The translations under genes and the position numbers were made by a program. Below are positions 51,003 through 62,551 of a stretch of DNA of 64,000 bases, one piece after another (position 1 is the first letter of the stretch; each line of letters starts with the position of its first letter). This DNA comes from Neospora caninum Liverpool. Lineage: Eukaryota > Apicomplexa > Conoidasida > Eucoccidiorida > Sarcocystidae. The notes beneath the pieces are model-generated. The model was not told the DNA's origin. It did no database searches and was given only the letters and a program-made list of their open reading frames with translations. The stretch covers positions 2,387,920 to 2,451,919 of the forward strand of contig NC_018395.1 of the NCBI RefSeq assembly GCF_000208865.1. The letters run 5' to 3'.

Positions 51003-54000
51003 TTTCTTCCCCGTCTCCAAGTCAGGATGCACGGCGGGGAAGAGAGACCGTACAGCAAGGCAGAGAGGAGAGAGCGGATGACGAAGATCAAGAAGGACGA
51101 AGGAGGAAGAAGACCACGCGCAAACTACAGCTTCAAAGAAGAGGCGAGCAGAACGACAACCAGAGGAGCAGGAGGGAAATGAAGAGAATGGAGAGGGAGA
51201 AAAAAGTCAAGAACGTGAGAACAAGGGCTGGTTTTCGCGGACAAGCTTTGGAGTGCCTGAAATCTGGATTTCCCAGGCAGAGTCTGCAAAGCGGAAGAAC
51301 TCTGTCGAAAAAGTATGGAAATAGCTAGTAGAAGCCGCGTCGAGTTCGAAAAAGAGAAAGTCGTGGACCGAAACTCCTGCTGCTGATACACCTGAAACTT
51401 CTGCTAAGTAGGCCACAACGTGGCGCCGTACAACAGCTAGAGGAGCACTTTCGGAGCAATGTGAAGGCTCGAAATTGATGCACTCCAATGTCTTCACACC
51501 TGACTTTGCGACGCCTCGTGCAGAGACTAGCTAGCGGTTGAAAAGACGACCAAAAGAAACGCGTCCGTTCACTCCGTCTGTGGTTTCCCACAGTTCCAGA
51601 AGAAGAAAATGAAGCAGTACTTTGAACGAGTGCAAAAGTACTCACGATTTTCTGACACAGGGTGCTAAGTCACATCCAACCGCATGCAACGAGGACAACC
51701 AGCACACGCAAATCTTGCGGCTAATGCACACACATAGATAGCTCTGTGCTAATGATGAGAATAAAACTTCATAACGGAAACGTAGCAGATGTGTGCATTT
51801 GAATCAGAGCAGTAGCGTACGAAACACTTCCTTGGCACAGCCGCTGTCCGAATGCGAAGTTCCGTTCCGTTCCGTGAAACCGAAGTAGCTGCGCCTGCAC
51901 ATCGGGAGTCAGCGTGTTGTCGCCCGCTTTGCCCCGCGCTCAACAGCTCTACCTGTGCATCGCCTTCCTCCGTGTGTCTAGCTGCTTCAGTCCTTTGTTG
52001 GAATTCTGAATCTTTTAATATTGTTCATGTGCTCAGGGAAGTGTCCGGACTGTAGCGAAGGTGTGTTCCTTGCTGAGTGGCGGGGGGTTGCAATGCCGTC
52101 TTGGACAGTTGAACAACGCAGGCAGGATCGTTTGTTAGTTAGTACGAAGAAAACGTAAAAGTTAACAGTTTTCCTCAGTAAACTGAACTCATGAAAATGA
52201 ATGTTCTCAAAGCGTCTGCGAAATGTTCTGAACACGCGTTGCACATCAGATGTTGATAGTTTAGTTCAACGTGCAACAGACCCCAGTTCTTCAGGTGCAT
52301 TCACTTACATGGAGAGCAATGGAACTGTATAGCAATTTGTTTCCGTCCTGGCTTCTAGAGTATCGTTAACACGATCTTTTTTTTGCACGGGAAATTGGAC
52401 TCCTGGATGTAGTCCATGAAACCGGGGGACACTTCGAGAATTCTTTTAGTTTTCGCAAGTCCTGGCCTTACCGCATTCCGGACCCATTTCATTTGTCTGC
52501 AAGTTGTTAACGGAGGAATCCCACGTTTCACAGCGAAACATGAGAGCGAAAGGAGAAATTCGATTGGCTCCCTCTACTTGCAACAATAGCTACTGACGCA
52601 AGGAAGCAGGCTGAGTCAGTCGAGAAACTCTTTCTTCTGGTGAGATTGGAACTCCGTTCCCTGCCACTTTGTTTTGCAAGGTTTCACATTCCTCACTGGC
52701 ATGCCAGTTGCTGAAGGTCTAGTGGCTTACGGAGGGCATTCCGATTCGATACGCTTTATGCCAGAACTGGCTGGCTTGTGGGAGTCTCGATGTGTGTGTT
52801 AGCTCACTCCCAGCGAAAAAGGAAACGCTATGGACAAGTATCTGGTGGCTCCATAAAGGACACCGTGAGTTGGACGCTCAGAGCAGCAGCCATTGTCTTT
52901 TGTCATCGAAGGCCATCCCGCCGTTCCCGCCATCCTTTTTGCAGTCGACTAAGGGTGGGCTAGAGGCTGAGTTCGTTTCTGTCCGTGCAATTATGTCAGA
53001 CGTCGACTCGCTCTGTGGGATCTCGCGTAACGCCACACTACACGGGCAAAATTCATAGTTTGAACAATTCAGTAGTATCAGTAACATGATGAGGCTTCTG
53101 AAACAGCGCTGGTTTTGCACTAGGGTACCCGTACGCGAATTTTCGTTCAGCATTATGTGGGCACTGGGATTTCGAGCTAGTCTCAAAGTTTAATACGTCT
53201 TCGGTCGTGGTAGGCCATGTGATAGTACATGGTGACAGGAGCGCGATCCTCGTTTGAAAAGCCCGAAATAGAGTCGCGGGGACCAGACAGAGGACCTTTG
53301 CGTGGATGGTGTTTCTTATGTGGCAGGGGAGCTACACTCTTTATATTTTGATATACATTTGGTTGAACATTTGAAACCTGGTTATTTTTTTAGTTATCCA
53401 GGCAAACGTTGGTACAACGGTCCGCCGAAACGTAAAAGCACACGCAAGCGCGGGAGTCCCGCTGGACGGGGCTCCGCACTGCCCCACAGTTAAACATGAT
53501 GCCAAGTTGGCATAGCACTGTCTCTGTTTTGTTTCCGTGGTGGCCTGTTTATGCCGTTTGGCTGTGCTTGTTGGCTTGTGCGCAGTTACCGTGTGGAAGC
53601 GTATGGTCAAGGACAGAAGGTCTTGCCGGAAGCACAGCCTCCTAAACCTGTGTTCCCTTTCTAGTCATGCGCATTGTACTTTCGTTTGGTGAGGACGTGG
53701 CCCTGCGAACCATCTGTCTGCACCATACATCCGTTTCTGCTTGGTAGCCATGCTGCTACAGAGACTACAGATGCAGCAAGCCTATCGTTGGCAAGGAGCC
53801 AACAACAGATTACGGAAACCGAAGGGTTTGCTGACGCCAGACATGCAACATTGACAGATATTTCATTCATAAAGGGGGCCGCTGACATGACTGGCATTTT
53901 CTCATCAAAGTGAACTGAATCTTTCTACTTGGGACCACTGGTAGACAAACGCCTGAATTTGTCAAGGGTTCCTCTTGCAGGCCACCAGGCCACAGAACCA

Positions 54001-54239
54001 GGAGTTCGCAGACTGGTTGTCGTATTATTATTACTCTATGTGAACAGAGTCTCTGCTTGTGAGTTCGCCAATGTTGCGACACTAACCAGGCGATACGCCA
54101 GGATGGCGATTCCAAGTCACATAGCGGCGTAGACGGTTCGTTTTTCTTCAGCACACAACAGAAAGCTTTCTTGCTCGCATTGTTGGCAGGGGTCCAGGTT
54201 ATCATAAAAAGAACATTTTCGTAGCCAGGTGACAAAAAA
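51003..54239. other. Divergent intergenic interval (prolidase and EF-hand/C2 gene promoters)
   Basis: The prolidase gene reads leftward and the next gene rightward, so both promoters lie here. The first 600 bases remain GC-rich; beyond about 51.7 kb the DNA is more AT-rich and lacks long microsatellites. No exon supported. Confidence 0.5.
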
Positions 54240-57167
54240 ATGGGGCAGGCGTTCTCGACGGCGAATGTTTCTTTTTGTCGCACAGACATTCCTGTAAGCG
54301 TCCTCGACACTCTGGGAGGATGGGACTACGATCGCATTTGCAGCGCATGGGCTTCCCTCATCACCAGCGATGAAGCCCACACGGCCGCAGACGGCACACC
54401 TCAGATTTTCCTCGCGGACCTTGCGAAGCTGCAACGCATCACTGGGCTTAGCAAAAGTGATGCTGAACAGATTGGGCGGCTTTTCAGCATCCGAACCTAC
54501 AGCACCTCTGCGGCATCCCCGACGTATACGACGACGTCTTCAATAGGTGCATCGAATCACCGAACAGTAGAGACCTGCAGAAGATTGTCAACAGGCGTCT
54601 CCTCCGACGCGCACGGCGCAGTCTATCCCATGCTCGAAATTCTAATGGTCGCAGTCGTTCTGGGCAACTTGCATAGGCTTACAAAGCTATCGTTGATCTT
54701 TTCCCTCTTTGATGTCAAGGGAGAAGGGAGACTCTCTGAGGCAGAGTTTTTCCTGATGTGCTACTTCGTTTTCCGGGGGCTTGCAAAGGCAGTCAAACGG
54801 CCCATTCCAGGGTATGCATCCATTGAGCCCCTCGTACACTCTACGTTCGACGACCTTCAGAACGCGCAGTGCGGTGGGAAGCACGTTACTGTTGTTAACT
54901 GTGGCAGTGGGGGTCAGCATGAAGAGGCGGATACTCAAGAGGGTTTGCGGGAGGGTGTTTCGGAAGGCGACATCTGCGGTGGCCCTCGGAAGACAGCGTC
55001 TGGTTCGATAGCTCGCAATACGAGTAGAAGAACGAGTCATGAAGAGGCTGAGAGGAGCACTGCTCTAGTGGAGCAGTTGTTTGCCGAAAGGCAGGCGAGC
55101 AGGAGTCGAGAAATGTGCTGCAGGCGAGAGATGACAATCGGCGAGTTCATAAAGTTAACGCTAAAGCCAGGAAGTGCGATCGACATTATTTTCAAGGGCA
55201 TGCACGGAGACTGTACGCTGAGCATAGCTTCGAATCTCGCCTTCAGGCACTCGCATCAGTTTCAAACGCGTCTGTTTCAGAATGTATTTCTCGTGCATCA
55301 ATGGCTTCAAGGCAAGGCTCCAGACAGGATTTCCAACGGCCACATCCGACTGACAGATCTTGTCGCCGTCTGTCTCGACCTCGCTGAAAAGTCTGCGGAA
55401 ATCGTACGGGAAGTATACAACGTGATTGCCACAGACAAGCGTATGGCGCTACAAGGCATGGTACATATTGAGGTGGCACCTGCGTGCGAGCCAGGAACTC
55501 TGGGAAATCAGACAACCCCCCTCCAGGGCGCTTCTAATGTAGATTTGGTAGCCGGCGACGGCGATGACGAGACACTCCGGGCTGAAAAAGCCACTAGCAT
55601 GTCTAAGACGGGCCGACGCAAGATCCCCGCCTACATTCTTACGGACATCCTCGTAGACCACCACATTCGTCGGCAGCTCAGGCATTGGTGGCCCCAGTTG
55701 CGCGTCGAGAGCGCTTTTGATACCTTCCCTGAGAAGCGACTGGTATTCAAGAAGCTCATGGATGTCTTCTCCAGCCGACTGTTTGGAAGCCCTGTGTGCG
55801 GCGCATCCCTGCTGAAATGCCGCATCACCAGTGCTGAGGAACTTAAAATCCGTTCCGTTATCCAGGGTGGCCACGAGCCATGGATCGAATTCGCGGTAAC
55901 ACAAGGATACGACAGTGGAAGGGGGCCACCTATTCGCGTGTTGGGAGAAGCGAAGACGAAGCCCCTGATAGCTGCTGCAGAGGACGGCAGTGTAGACTGG
56001 AATGAGGAGCTTGATATCGAATTGCCTGATGTGAGAGATAATTATTACCTCATCCTTACAGTCAAATGCAACGCCTCTGACAGCGATGTGGTGACTGTGG
56101 GACGGGGCTCAATGCTACTTTCTGATCTTGATGCCAAAGATCATTGGACTGATACAATATTCCACATCACACCTTCAAGCTCACCTGCGGTGTATTTTAC
56201 TTCGGAAAGCCCTCGAATAGGGTGCTCACTCCTACTCGAACGCGCGAGTCTCTCAGCATCCCCGGGCGCCATCGTAGAATGCAGCCCATCCCGCCTGAAC
56301 GGTCTAGACATGCATGTCCGCGACGTGGTTCATATCGACGATTGTACAGTTTCACTCCACTTGGAAAATGGCCACCATTCATTCTCAACAAGCGATGCCA
56401 GTGATATGTCCTCGGTTGCGATATCAATTGGGATCGCGTACCAAGGGAAACCTGTTGCCGGTATCGCCTACTTCCCTTTCTCGGAATCACAGTCTCTCGT
56501 GGGTTTTACCGAGTATGGCACTCTTTCTCCCGTCTTCTGGAAAGATCCAACTACCTCACAGATTGAGGTGCCTGCTAGGCCGTCGAAATATTCAAGTAAG
56601 CGGCACAGCTTCTTTCAACGCAGTCGATATTCCTCTCACCCGTTTGGCAGCATCTCCGGCGACAGCGGAAGCAACAGCGGAAAAGTTACCAGCAACGGTG
56701 ACATAGGGCGAAGAGTATCGCGAGACTCGTTGGAAAGCAGCAAAATGATACAAGGGAGTACGGTCGCCGGCAACAAGATATCCCAACAGGTTTATAGTCT
56801 GATCCCATCCCCGCCCAGGCTCTCCACCAGGCGTCGGCGAAGCACCGGAGAGACTTGCCTGGCGTCACATCTGCCAGGTGCATTGGAAACGAGGAAAAGC
56901 TTGGGTCTGCGCAGAATTCCGACGCACAGTCGTTGCATCCTTCCCACAGGCAACGTGCCCATCTCCCTTCGTTTCCTTGATGCGAAAGAATTCTTCCTTT
57001 CCCCCAAGGAAAAGACATATAGTCGTGAGCGACCTATTCTTCTCAGCTCCGGCAAGGGCGTACTCGACCGCGTCCAACCTTTGCTGAAGCATTCAGCGAA
57101 GGCACCAACCGTCGAGACTGCTGCCGGGATACCTTTGAAAGTTGCTCGCTTAGGTACGGCTTTGTAA
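54240..57167 (+). CDS. Intronless 975-aa protein: myristoylation motif, EF-hand and C2-like domain
   Basis: One uninterrupted frame; the ATG follows gacaaaaaa, a good coccidian context, and ends TAA. The N-terminus MGQAFS fits the N-myristoylation consensus (Gly2, Ser6), suggesting membrane attachment. At about 150-172, LIFSLFDVKGEGRLSEAEFF is an EF-hand with loop residues D, K, E, R, S, E at positions 1, 3, 5, 7, 9, 12. A second helical segment (MTIGEFIKLTLKPGS; QTRLFQNVFLVHQWLQGKAP) follows. At about 520-640 there is a beta-rich block beginning SLLKCRITSAEELKIRS, with VDWNEELDIELPDVRDNYYL and VTVGRGSMLLSDLD, which resembles a C2 domain. The rest is Ser-rich and basic near the end. Calcium-dependent membrane binding is inference; no close named homologue is recognised. 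Confidence 0.8.
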   Translation: MGQAFSTANVSFCRTDIPVSVLDTLGGWDYDRICSAWASLITSDEAHTAADGTPQIFLADLAKLQRITGLSKSDAEQIGRLFSIRTYSTSAASPTYTTTSSIGASNHRTVETCRRLSTGVSSDAHGAVYPMLEILMVAVVLGNLHRLTKLSLIFSLFDVKGEGRLSEAEFFLMCYFVFRGLAKAVKRPIPGYASIEPLVHSTFDDLQNAQCGGKHVTVVNCGSGGQHEEADTQEGLREGVSEGDICGGPRKTASGSIARNTSRRTSHEEAERSTALVEQLFAERQASRSREMCCRREMTIGEFIKLTLKPGSAIDIIFKGMHGDCTLSIASNLAFRHSHQFQTRLFQNVFLVHQWLQGKAPDRISNGHIRLTDLVAVCLDLAEKSAEIVREVYNVIATDKRMALQGMVHIEVAPACEPGTLGNQTTPLQGASNVDLVAGDGDDETLRAEKATSMSKTGRRKIPAYILTDILVDHHIRRQLRHWWPQLRVESAFDTFPEKRLVFKKLMDVFSSRLFGSPVCGASLLKCRITSAEELKIRSVIQGGHEPWIEFAVTQGYDSGRGPPIRVLGEAKTKPLIAAAEDGSVDWNEELDIELPDVRDNYYLILTVKCNASDSDVVTVGRGSMLLSDLDAKDHWTDTIFHITPSSSPAVYFTSESPRIGCSLLLERASLSASPGAIVECSPSRLNGLDMHVRDVVHIDDCTVSLHLENGHHSFSTSDASDMSSVAISIGIAYQGKPVAGIAYFPFSESQSLVGFTEYGTLSPVFWKDPTTSQIEVPARPSKYSSKRHSFFQRSRYSSHPFGSISGDSGSNSGKVTSNGDIGRRVSRDSLESSKMIQGSTVAGNKISQQVYSLIPSPPRLSTRRRRSTGETCLASHLPGALETRKSLGLRRIPTHSRCILPTGNVPISLRFLDAKEFFLSPKEKTYSRERPILLSSGKGVLDRVQPLLKHSAKAPTVETAAGIPLKVARLGTAL

Positions 57168-58033
57168 CTATTACGCACATTCGCACACCAAAACTGGCAC
57201 CTCGTTCTTCCACAAGTATAAGGAAGCTAACGCTCCGAGGCATACTGTGCAAACTGTGTTAAACCTCTGAAGGAAACCAGGAGGTTCATGTTAATTTTTA
57301 CGAAACGGCAGCTATCACAGGGAGCAACAGATGATGTAGCAATCTAATATAGTCGTGCATCTCGCCCAGTAGTGTTATCTGTGCTGGTGTGGGACGATCA
57401 GAGCTGCCACACTCTATTGGTCCTTTCTGATGTCCAGCGCGTCTTCAGTTTTTGTGAACTTCGATGTTCGCTGTACCGAACGCAGTTTCCCGTTCGAAGT
57501 GCCATCCTGTGAGCGGCGTGCGCAGAACGAGATAAACATAATGCCATGCGCCGGTAGTCTGTGGGGATTCCTCGGAGAGAGCTGGTGGATTCCCTCCGTT
57601 TTTTACAACTTACGACTAACTGCTTTCAGTATGCTTAGCAATACACTATTTCGTACCTGCTGCTCGGAGTTTTCGACTCGTTAGGTGGGCGTGCGTTATG
57701 TCTGTACATCGCTCTGGGTATTGTGCGTCTATCGCTCGCTCGCAGTGAAAGGTGAAGCCGATATCGCTGTCGAGTTTGACGTGGGCAGACTCTGGTAAGC
57801 TACAACTCGGAGAAGACGGAACTGGCAGCGCTTATCGGTTAGCAGGAAGGCAAAAATCGTAGACACTTTTAGATGGGCTAGCACACACTGCACCAGCAAA
57901 GCGTGTACTGCCCCGCAGAAAATAGAACTTCAGCGTGTGGCCTGGGGGGGCACAGTACCCACTGGAGGTAGTAACGGCCGCGGCATAATTCGGATCGAGA
58001 GGCTATTCATAACGGAGAACAAATAAACGAAAA
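57168..58033. other. Intergenic
   Basis: 3' flank of the EF-hand/C2 gene. An 84-codon frame at 57430-57684 has an ATG but no coding features I trust. Confidence 0.4.
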
Positions 58034-58261
58034 ATGCCGCCCTCAGACTCTGAAATCCGTATGTGTGATTTGATCAATAGGTCGCTGTGTGGAAGTGACG
58101 CACTCCTCCGCGCAGTGGGCGGCTGCCTAATCGATGAGAACGGAGAGGAGCTGATCTACAATGATTTGTTGTCGAAATGCGCACCCAAAACGATGCTTGC
58201 GGTTGTCAACCGTGCGCTGCTTCATGACACATTCCTGCAGCATAATCGTCCCGAAATCTGA
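58034..58261 (+). CDS. Candidate small protein, 75 aa
   Basis: The ATG follows aataaacgaaaa, a favourable A-rich context, and the frame (MPPSDSEIRMCDLINRSLCG ... FLQHNRPEI stop) has balanced, globular-like composition without low complexity. No signal peptide or membrane segment, no family recognised. It could also be the first exon of a longer gene, but no strong donor precedes the stop. Confidence 0.4.
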   Translation: MPPSDSEIRMCDLINRSLCGSDALLRAVGGCLIDENGEELIYNDLLSKCAPKTMLAVVNRALLHDTFLQHNRPEI

Positions 58262-59031
58262 ATTGACAAATTTTGTGCGCCGACACCCGCGGGTGCCGCA
58301 CTGGACACCCGTCGGTGTTAAATGGGGAAAAAGGTCGATGGGGCAAGATCAGCAGTACATGTATATTAGGCAGGAAACCATTTTCTCGAAAGAAACATCA
58401 TTGTCTCCAGCAGTATGGTGCTACCCCCTGGCACGTGAGTGATTTGGGGATGCGACATCTCTCATGGCTGAACGTTATAAGAATCTTACGTCTTTGGGTT
58501 GGAGAGTGGTCCTGATAAGTGTAGATCTGCCGTCACAACTACATCCGGTTACCCGTATTGGTGTATGATTCGCGCCTGAGATCGTCGGGTTGACGGTATC
58601 GCAAGGAAGCATGCGTCTTTCACATGGCGACGGAGGGGTGTTGACCGAGGCCCCAACCTCTCGTCATACAAACATATACAAAGTGATGTTGCAGCGGTTT
58701 GTATGACTCCTAGCGCCAGTGCCCCGGCTAGTGGCCGTCGGATGACCCGTATGGCGATTCGACTGCGCGAGAGGTTCACTCACGCAGTTGCCTATCAGCG
58801 TTGCGATTGCAAGCATAGCGGCAGCTGAACTGTGTTTCCCCAGCGCGAAATGACTGCCCTGTCTCCGCCACTGTCTCTTTGAAGCGCTGTACTTCCGCTT
58901 CGTTTTTACATCACCTGCTCCCGTTGAGGAGCTGGCGCTTGTTATGCAGGAATCGTTCACTGCGCAGTTTACACATTAAGTGTCACGATGTTGCAGACAG
59001 GGGAAGACGTGACACTTTCAGTCGTTGACAG
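58262..59031. other. Intergenic between the small ORF and the radial spoke gene
   Basis: Convergent 3' ends. Minus-strand frames here lack an ATG start and look like chance. Confidence 0.4.
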
Positions 59032-60450
59032 TTAGTTCTCTTCCCCATCTTCCTCGGCTTCTCCATTCTCTTCATCGTTTTCTTGACTCGCTCCATCGGA
59101 AAGCTCGTCATCCTGCGGCTGTGGCTCAGGTTGCTCCTCAAGATCTTCGGGATCGTCTTGCACATCTTCCGGAGCAACAGGGAAAAACGGATTTAGGCCA
59201 GCCTGGATACCGTAACCAATATACACGCTCGTGAGCTTCTTGTTCTGATAAACGGTTACAGCACCAGGCCAACGAAGGTTCTTTATCACAACAACTGCAT
59301 AGGAGATTCCATCTGGCCCGTAGCTAGCGCAATCTCCTGCCAGCTTGCACGTCCACGGCAACTGTCCCCCTGGTAATGCAGGATCGTCAACAATTGGTCG
59401 CGTTGTCTCAAGAATTGGATCTCGTTCCATTTGGGCCTGGATTTTCGCATAGCGTTCCTCATCAGCCTCCTCGTCTACTTCGGGAAAAGCCGTTAGTCCT
59501 GCCTCGTTTATATACTCACGTGCATGAGTCCACGCGTCCAAGGATAGCAATTCTCGTGCAGATGGGTACTCGAATTCCGGGTCCTCCTCGACTTGTGTTG
59601 GCTCCTCTTCTTTCGGCCGCCAGAGCCCCGCTGGACAGATAAGAGTTTCTGCATTGATTTGAGCAATTGTCGCTCGAAGTAAATGTCGTTCCTTCCCCGA
59701 GAACCAAGGGAAGGTGATAACCGGGTGATCCAGATCACCCGTGAACAGCTTTTTGAGCCGCCGAGCTGTCCTGATATGAGAAGGGAGCAAATCAGGCAGC
59801 GCCTCCCATTCGCCGCTTCCCTCCGGCTCTCGTAGAACCCAGTACGTATATTTGTTGGCTCCAAGTCCTCGGGGATCTGGTTCCTCATCGTCACCTTCGC
59901 CTGCTTCTCGTACAGCCTCCTCCCCCTCCAGTTGCCCTTCGGCAATCCAATAGTCGTTCTGAATCCCCAAAATCTTTCCCCAGAAACGAATACTTAGAAG
60001 CCCTGGTGTGTCAGCAGCCAGACGCTTCAGGGAACACGAGATTCGGAATGCCTCTCTTTCAGAAAAACCGTATCCCGCCCAGCCGAGTAAGCGATTCTCT
60101 AGCATGAAATCTGGAGCATACGCGAAGCCCTTGTCGCCACCATCTTCTTGTGGAGCTGCTAGCTTCAGGCTTTTTCTTGTTAGCTTCAGCCACTTCGCCT
60201 GTACATCGGCGAGCCTCGGTTCCTCATCAGTGGTTTGTGGTTGCTCTACCGCTTGGTGTTTAATATCTCGCTGTTTCTTTACATACTCGGAGACAAGTTC
60301 AAATGCATCGTATGGGTCTGGCGGCCGCTGGGCTAGAAGGGTCGACAAAACTTCCGCAACATGTTCCAGCACACTATGGCCTTGTGGTGTCGCTTGGCGA
60401 AGGTAACTTTCTGCTCCTTCCAATGACAAAAGAGAGCTCACACTCGCCAT
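59032..60450 (-). CDS. Radial spoke head protein, RSP4/RSP6 family (RSPH4A/6A), 472 aa
   Basis: Structural component of the radial spoke head of motile 9+2 axonemes. One exon from ATG (MASVSSLLSLEGAESYL) to stop, length close to Chlamydomonas RSP4. Family blocks in order: an N-terminal helical region with HVAEVLSTLLAQRPPDPYDA; RLLGWAGYGFSEREAF; LSIRFWGKILGIQNDYWIAE; an acidic linker; GANKYTYWVLREPEGSGEW; LLPSHIRTARRLKKLFTGDL followed by VITFPWFSGKE; ILETTRPIVDDPALPGG; YAVVVIKNLRWPGAVTVY and the signature KLTSVYIGYGIQ. The C-terminal tail is strongly acidic. Only the microgamete is flagellated in coccidia, so sexual-stage expression is expected. No intron, unlike the housekeeping genes in this window. 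Confidence 0.95.
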   Translation of the reverse strand: MASVSSLLSLEGAESYLRQATPQGHSVLEHVAEVLSTLLAQRPPDPYDAFELVSEYVKKQRDIKHQAVEQPQTTDEEPRLADVQAKWLKLTRKSLKLAAPQEDGGDKGFAYAPDFMLENRLLGWAGYGFSEREAFRISCSLKRLAADTPGLLSIRFWGKILGIQNDYWIAEGQLEGEEAVREAGEGDDEEPDPRGLGANKYTYWVLREPEGSGEWEALPDLLPSHIRTARRLKKLFTGDLDHPVITFPWFSGKERHLLRATIAQINAETLICPAGLWRPKEEEPTQVEEDPEFEYPSARELLSLDAWTHAREYINEAGLTAFPEVDEEADEERYAKIQAQMERDPILETTRPIVDDPALPGGQLPWTCKLAGDCASYGPDGISYAVVVIKNLRWPGAVTVYQNKKLTSVYIGYGIQAGLNPFFPVAPEDVQDDPEDLEEQPEPQPQDDELSDGASQENDEENGEAEEDGEEN

Positions 60451-60974
60451 GATCCTGATTCAATGATTCACTGATGGTTGTGGCCAACTCGAAAACTCTG
60501 GGCTGTGGACAAGCTCATCGTCAGATCCTTGCAGCGATCGCCACCAGAGTTGAAATGGACTGTAGCCAGCGTAAGCTCAGAAGATATCCAACATTCGCTC
60601 GTCCAAAAACAGGCAGATTTGCGTCAGGCAACGCCGCAATTTATTCTCTTAGGACGGGCCACGGGTATGACTGCTTTATGCCAAATGGTGCCACCTCCTC
60701 TTGCAACTGCCAATGCGGTGAACTGGAGAAGGACGGTGGACACGTGCGAGGGCTCTAATTAGTGAGACAGTGGGGTCGGCCGCCTTATCGTTCGAAGTTC
60801 GGAAACGGCTGCAACGGGTACAACTACACACGATTCTAGAGGTCCTCACAAGCTACTTGACGTCCTACAGCACTGAGCAATTTTTCCGTTCGGACACGTT
60901 TTCTTTCTGTGGGCTGAGGGGCCCCGTGCTCTGCACGGCTGCCGTACGACTCCCATAGGGTTAGTAAAAGCCAA
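60451..60974. other. Intergenic: 5' flank of the radial spoke gene
   Basis: Presumably carries the minus-strand RSP promoter and possibly the last exon of the locus to its right. Nothing else seen. Confidence 0.4.
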
Positions 60975-62551
60975 CTCACCTTTCCGTCCCGTGAGACTAT
61001 TGTAGTGGTCGTCCCCACTAATCACCTTCGCCGAAAAGAAGCGCACGTGTACGCCAACTGAAGTGGCTACAACTTAACGCGAAAGCTACAGGAGCAAACA
61101 TTTGGGGCACCAAAACGTGAGGTTACCCCAACACCGGAATCCCACAGACGGCTGCTGTTTTGCCCCCTGGCAAGCAATGCGCGATATAAAACCGACTGGG
61201 CCTCCTGCTCTACCGGTCTGTATTGGCACGAAGTAAGGGCGAAAAAGGCGAACCCCCGCGTGACCGACTGTCAACACTTTCGAGATTTTTTTGTCGTACG
61301 CCAGCCCTCACGACCATAGCTCCAATTGTGGCTGCGAGCGTTAACACGGGGTTGTAGACGAATGCGCTTGCGAATCTTGACAGGAATATGGATGGTTCAT
61401 TATATTCATGGGAACGAGTTTCCCTTGTAATAGAAGATGTCAAAGACCTTACCCTACATGACTGTATGTTTGGTACAACGCAGAGTAATCAGTGACATAT
61501 CTCCACTCGCCCGATTACTGTCTCCCTTGGGACCTCAAACCTCAACTTTGCTGTGCGGTTTTCAGTGTACAGATTGTGGAATTCTTCGCCACATGGAAAA
61601 CCGTATCCGTCAGTGTCTGCTACACTTGCAGCTTCCCCAGACGGTGATACGTCTAAAGCTTTCCGGATGCCTTCACTAGTTGATTTTACATCTGATCAGT
61701 ACTTCCTGATGTCGTCTGGTCAGCTGCTATCATTTGCCTGAGTCCCCCGAATACGTCGTTTCACATGGTCTCCTTCTGCGGGTAAACAAAAGGGGGGAGG
61801 AGAAAGAATTGACTGACTCACGTTTTAGCGCATTGTTAGCTCTCAATTTCAGAATGACAAACCAGCTGTTCCAATTAAAACGCACTATCTCCCATATCCC
61901 ACCAGATGAACTCGGAGTCGTGTATAACAGGGCAAACACTAGGATGGGCTTTTATTCGGAAATAAACGCGTCGCAGGACTTGTCCCTGAGGCCGCCAGAA
62001 ACAGCTGCTTATCCTGTGGCACTTTTTCTAAGCAAATGAAGCGGCGACGCACTACCGGGTTCGCCACTATTTCGCATCCGTCACGCCGTTCAAGGCTGGT
62101 TCACCGGCGTGCAAGTGGTTTTTCGAGCTTAATCCTGCAACCTTAAACTTCTTTACTTCAGGTTATCGACGGCCGCAGAACATGGAATACCTGGCGGGAT
62201 TAAGTAGCAATTCAGTAGCATCAGTTCGGCCATTGAATGTACCGTCTCACAGAAGCAGGTCACATGAGATGCGGCTTCAAAAGGATCTGCCACATCTAGC
62301 AGAATACCGTCGAAAATCAGACTGCCTGTATGGCACGTCTGGCTCCGTTTCACGATCTGAAATAGAGCCTGTAACAGGCGCGTTGGTGAAACAATGCAGA
62401 GGCTCTTCCAGCCTGTTACAACCATGCGAGGGGGCAGATAAACCGCATGGGGTGTGGATGTATTCGTAGCTGTTCCGACGACTAGCAAATCCTCCACAAC
62501 ATACGCTCGCCGGAAAACGCCACGGGTGAGCCGTGGGCTCCAGATAAACAT
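60975..62551 (-). CDS. Probable multi-exon gene, structure unresolved
   Basis: Four minus-strand stretches look coding. 62551-62153 starts with ATG and gives 132 codons (RRAYVVEDLLVVGTATNTST ... NCYLIPPGIPCSAAVDNLK). At 61690-61490, a frame without its own ATG reads SGEAASVADTDGYGFPCGEE, NRTAKLRFEVPRET, with a possible donor gtaatc. At 61440-61210, NEPSIFLSRFASAF then VYNPVLTLAATIGAMVVRAG includes one likely transmembrane helix. At about 61060-60984, FFSAKVISGDDHYNSL ends at a strong gtgagt donor. I could not fix all junctions, and the first stretch may be a separate gene. No family recognised; a small membrane protein is the best guess for the middle exons. Confidence 0.35.

Noticed and set aside
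61734..62039. 101-codon plus-strand frame
   Set aside because: Begins without an ATG and overlaps the more protein-like minus-strand locus.
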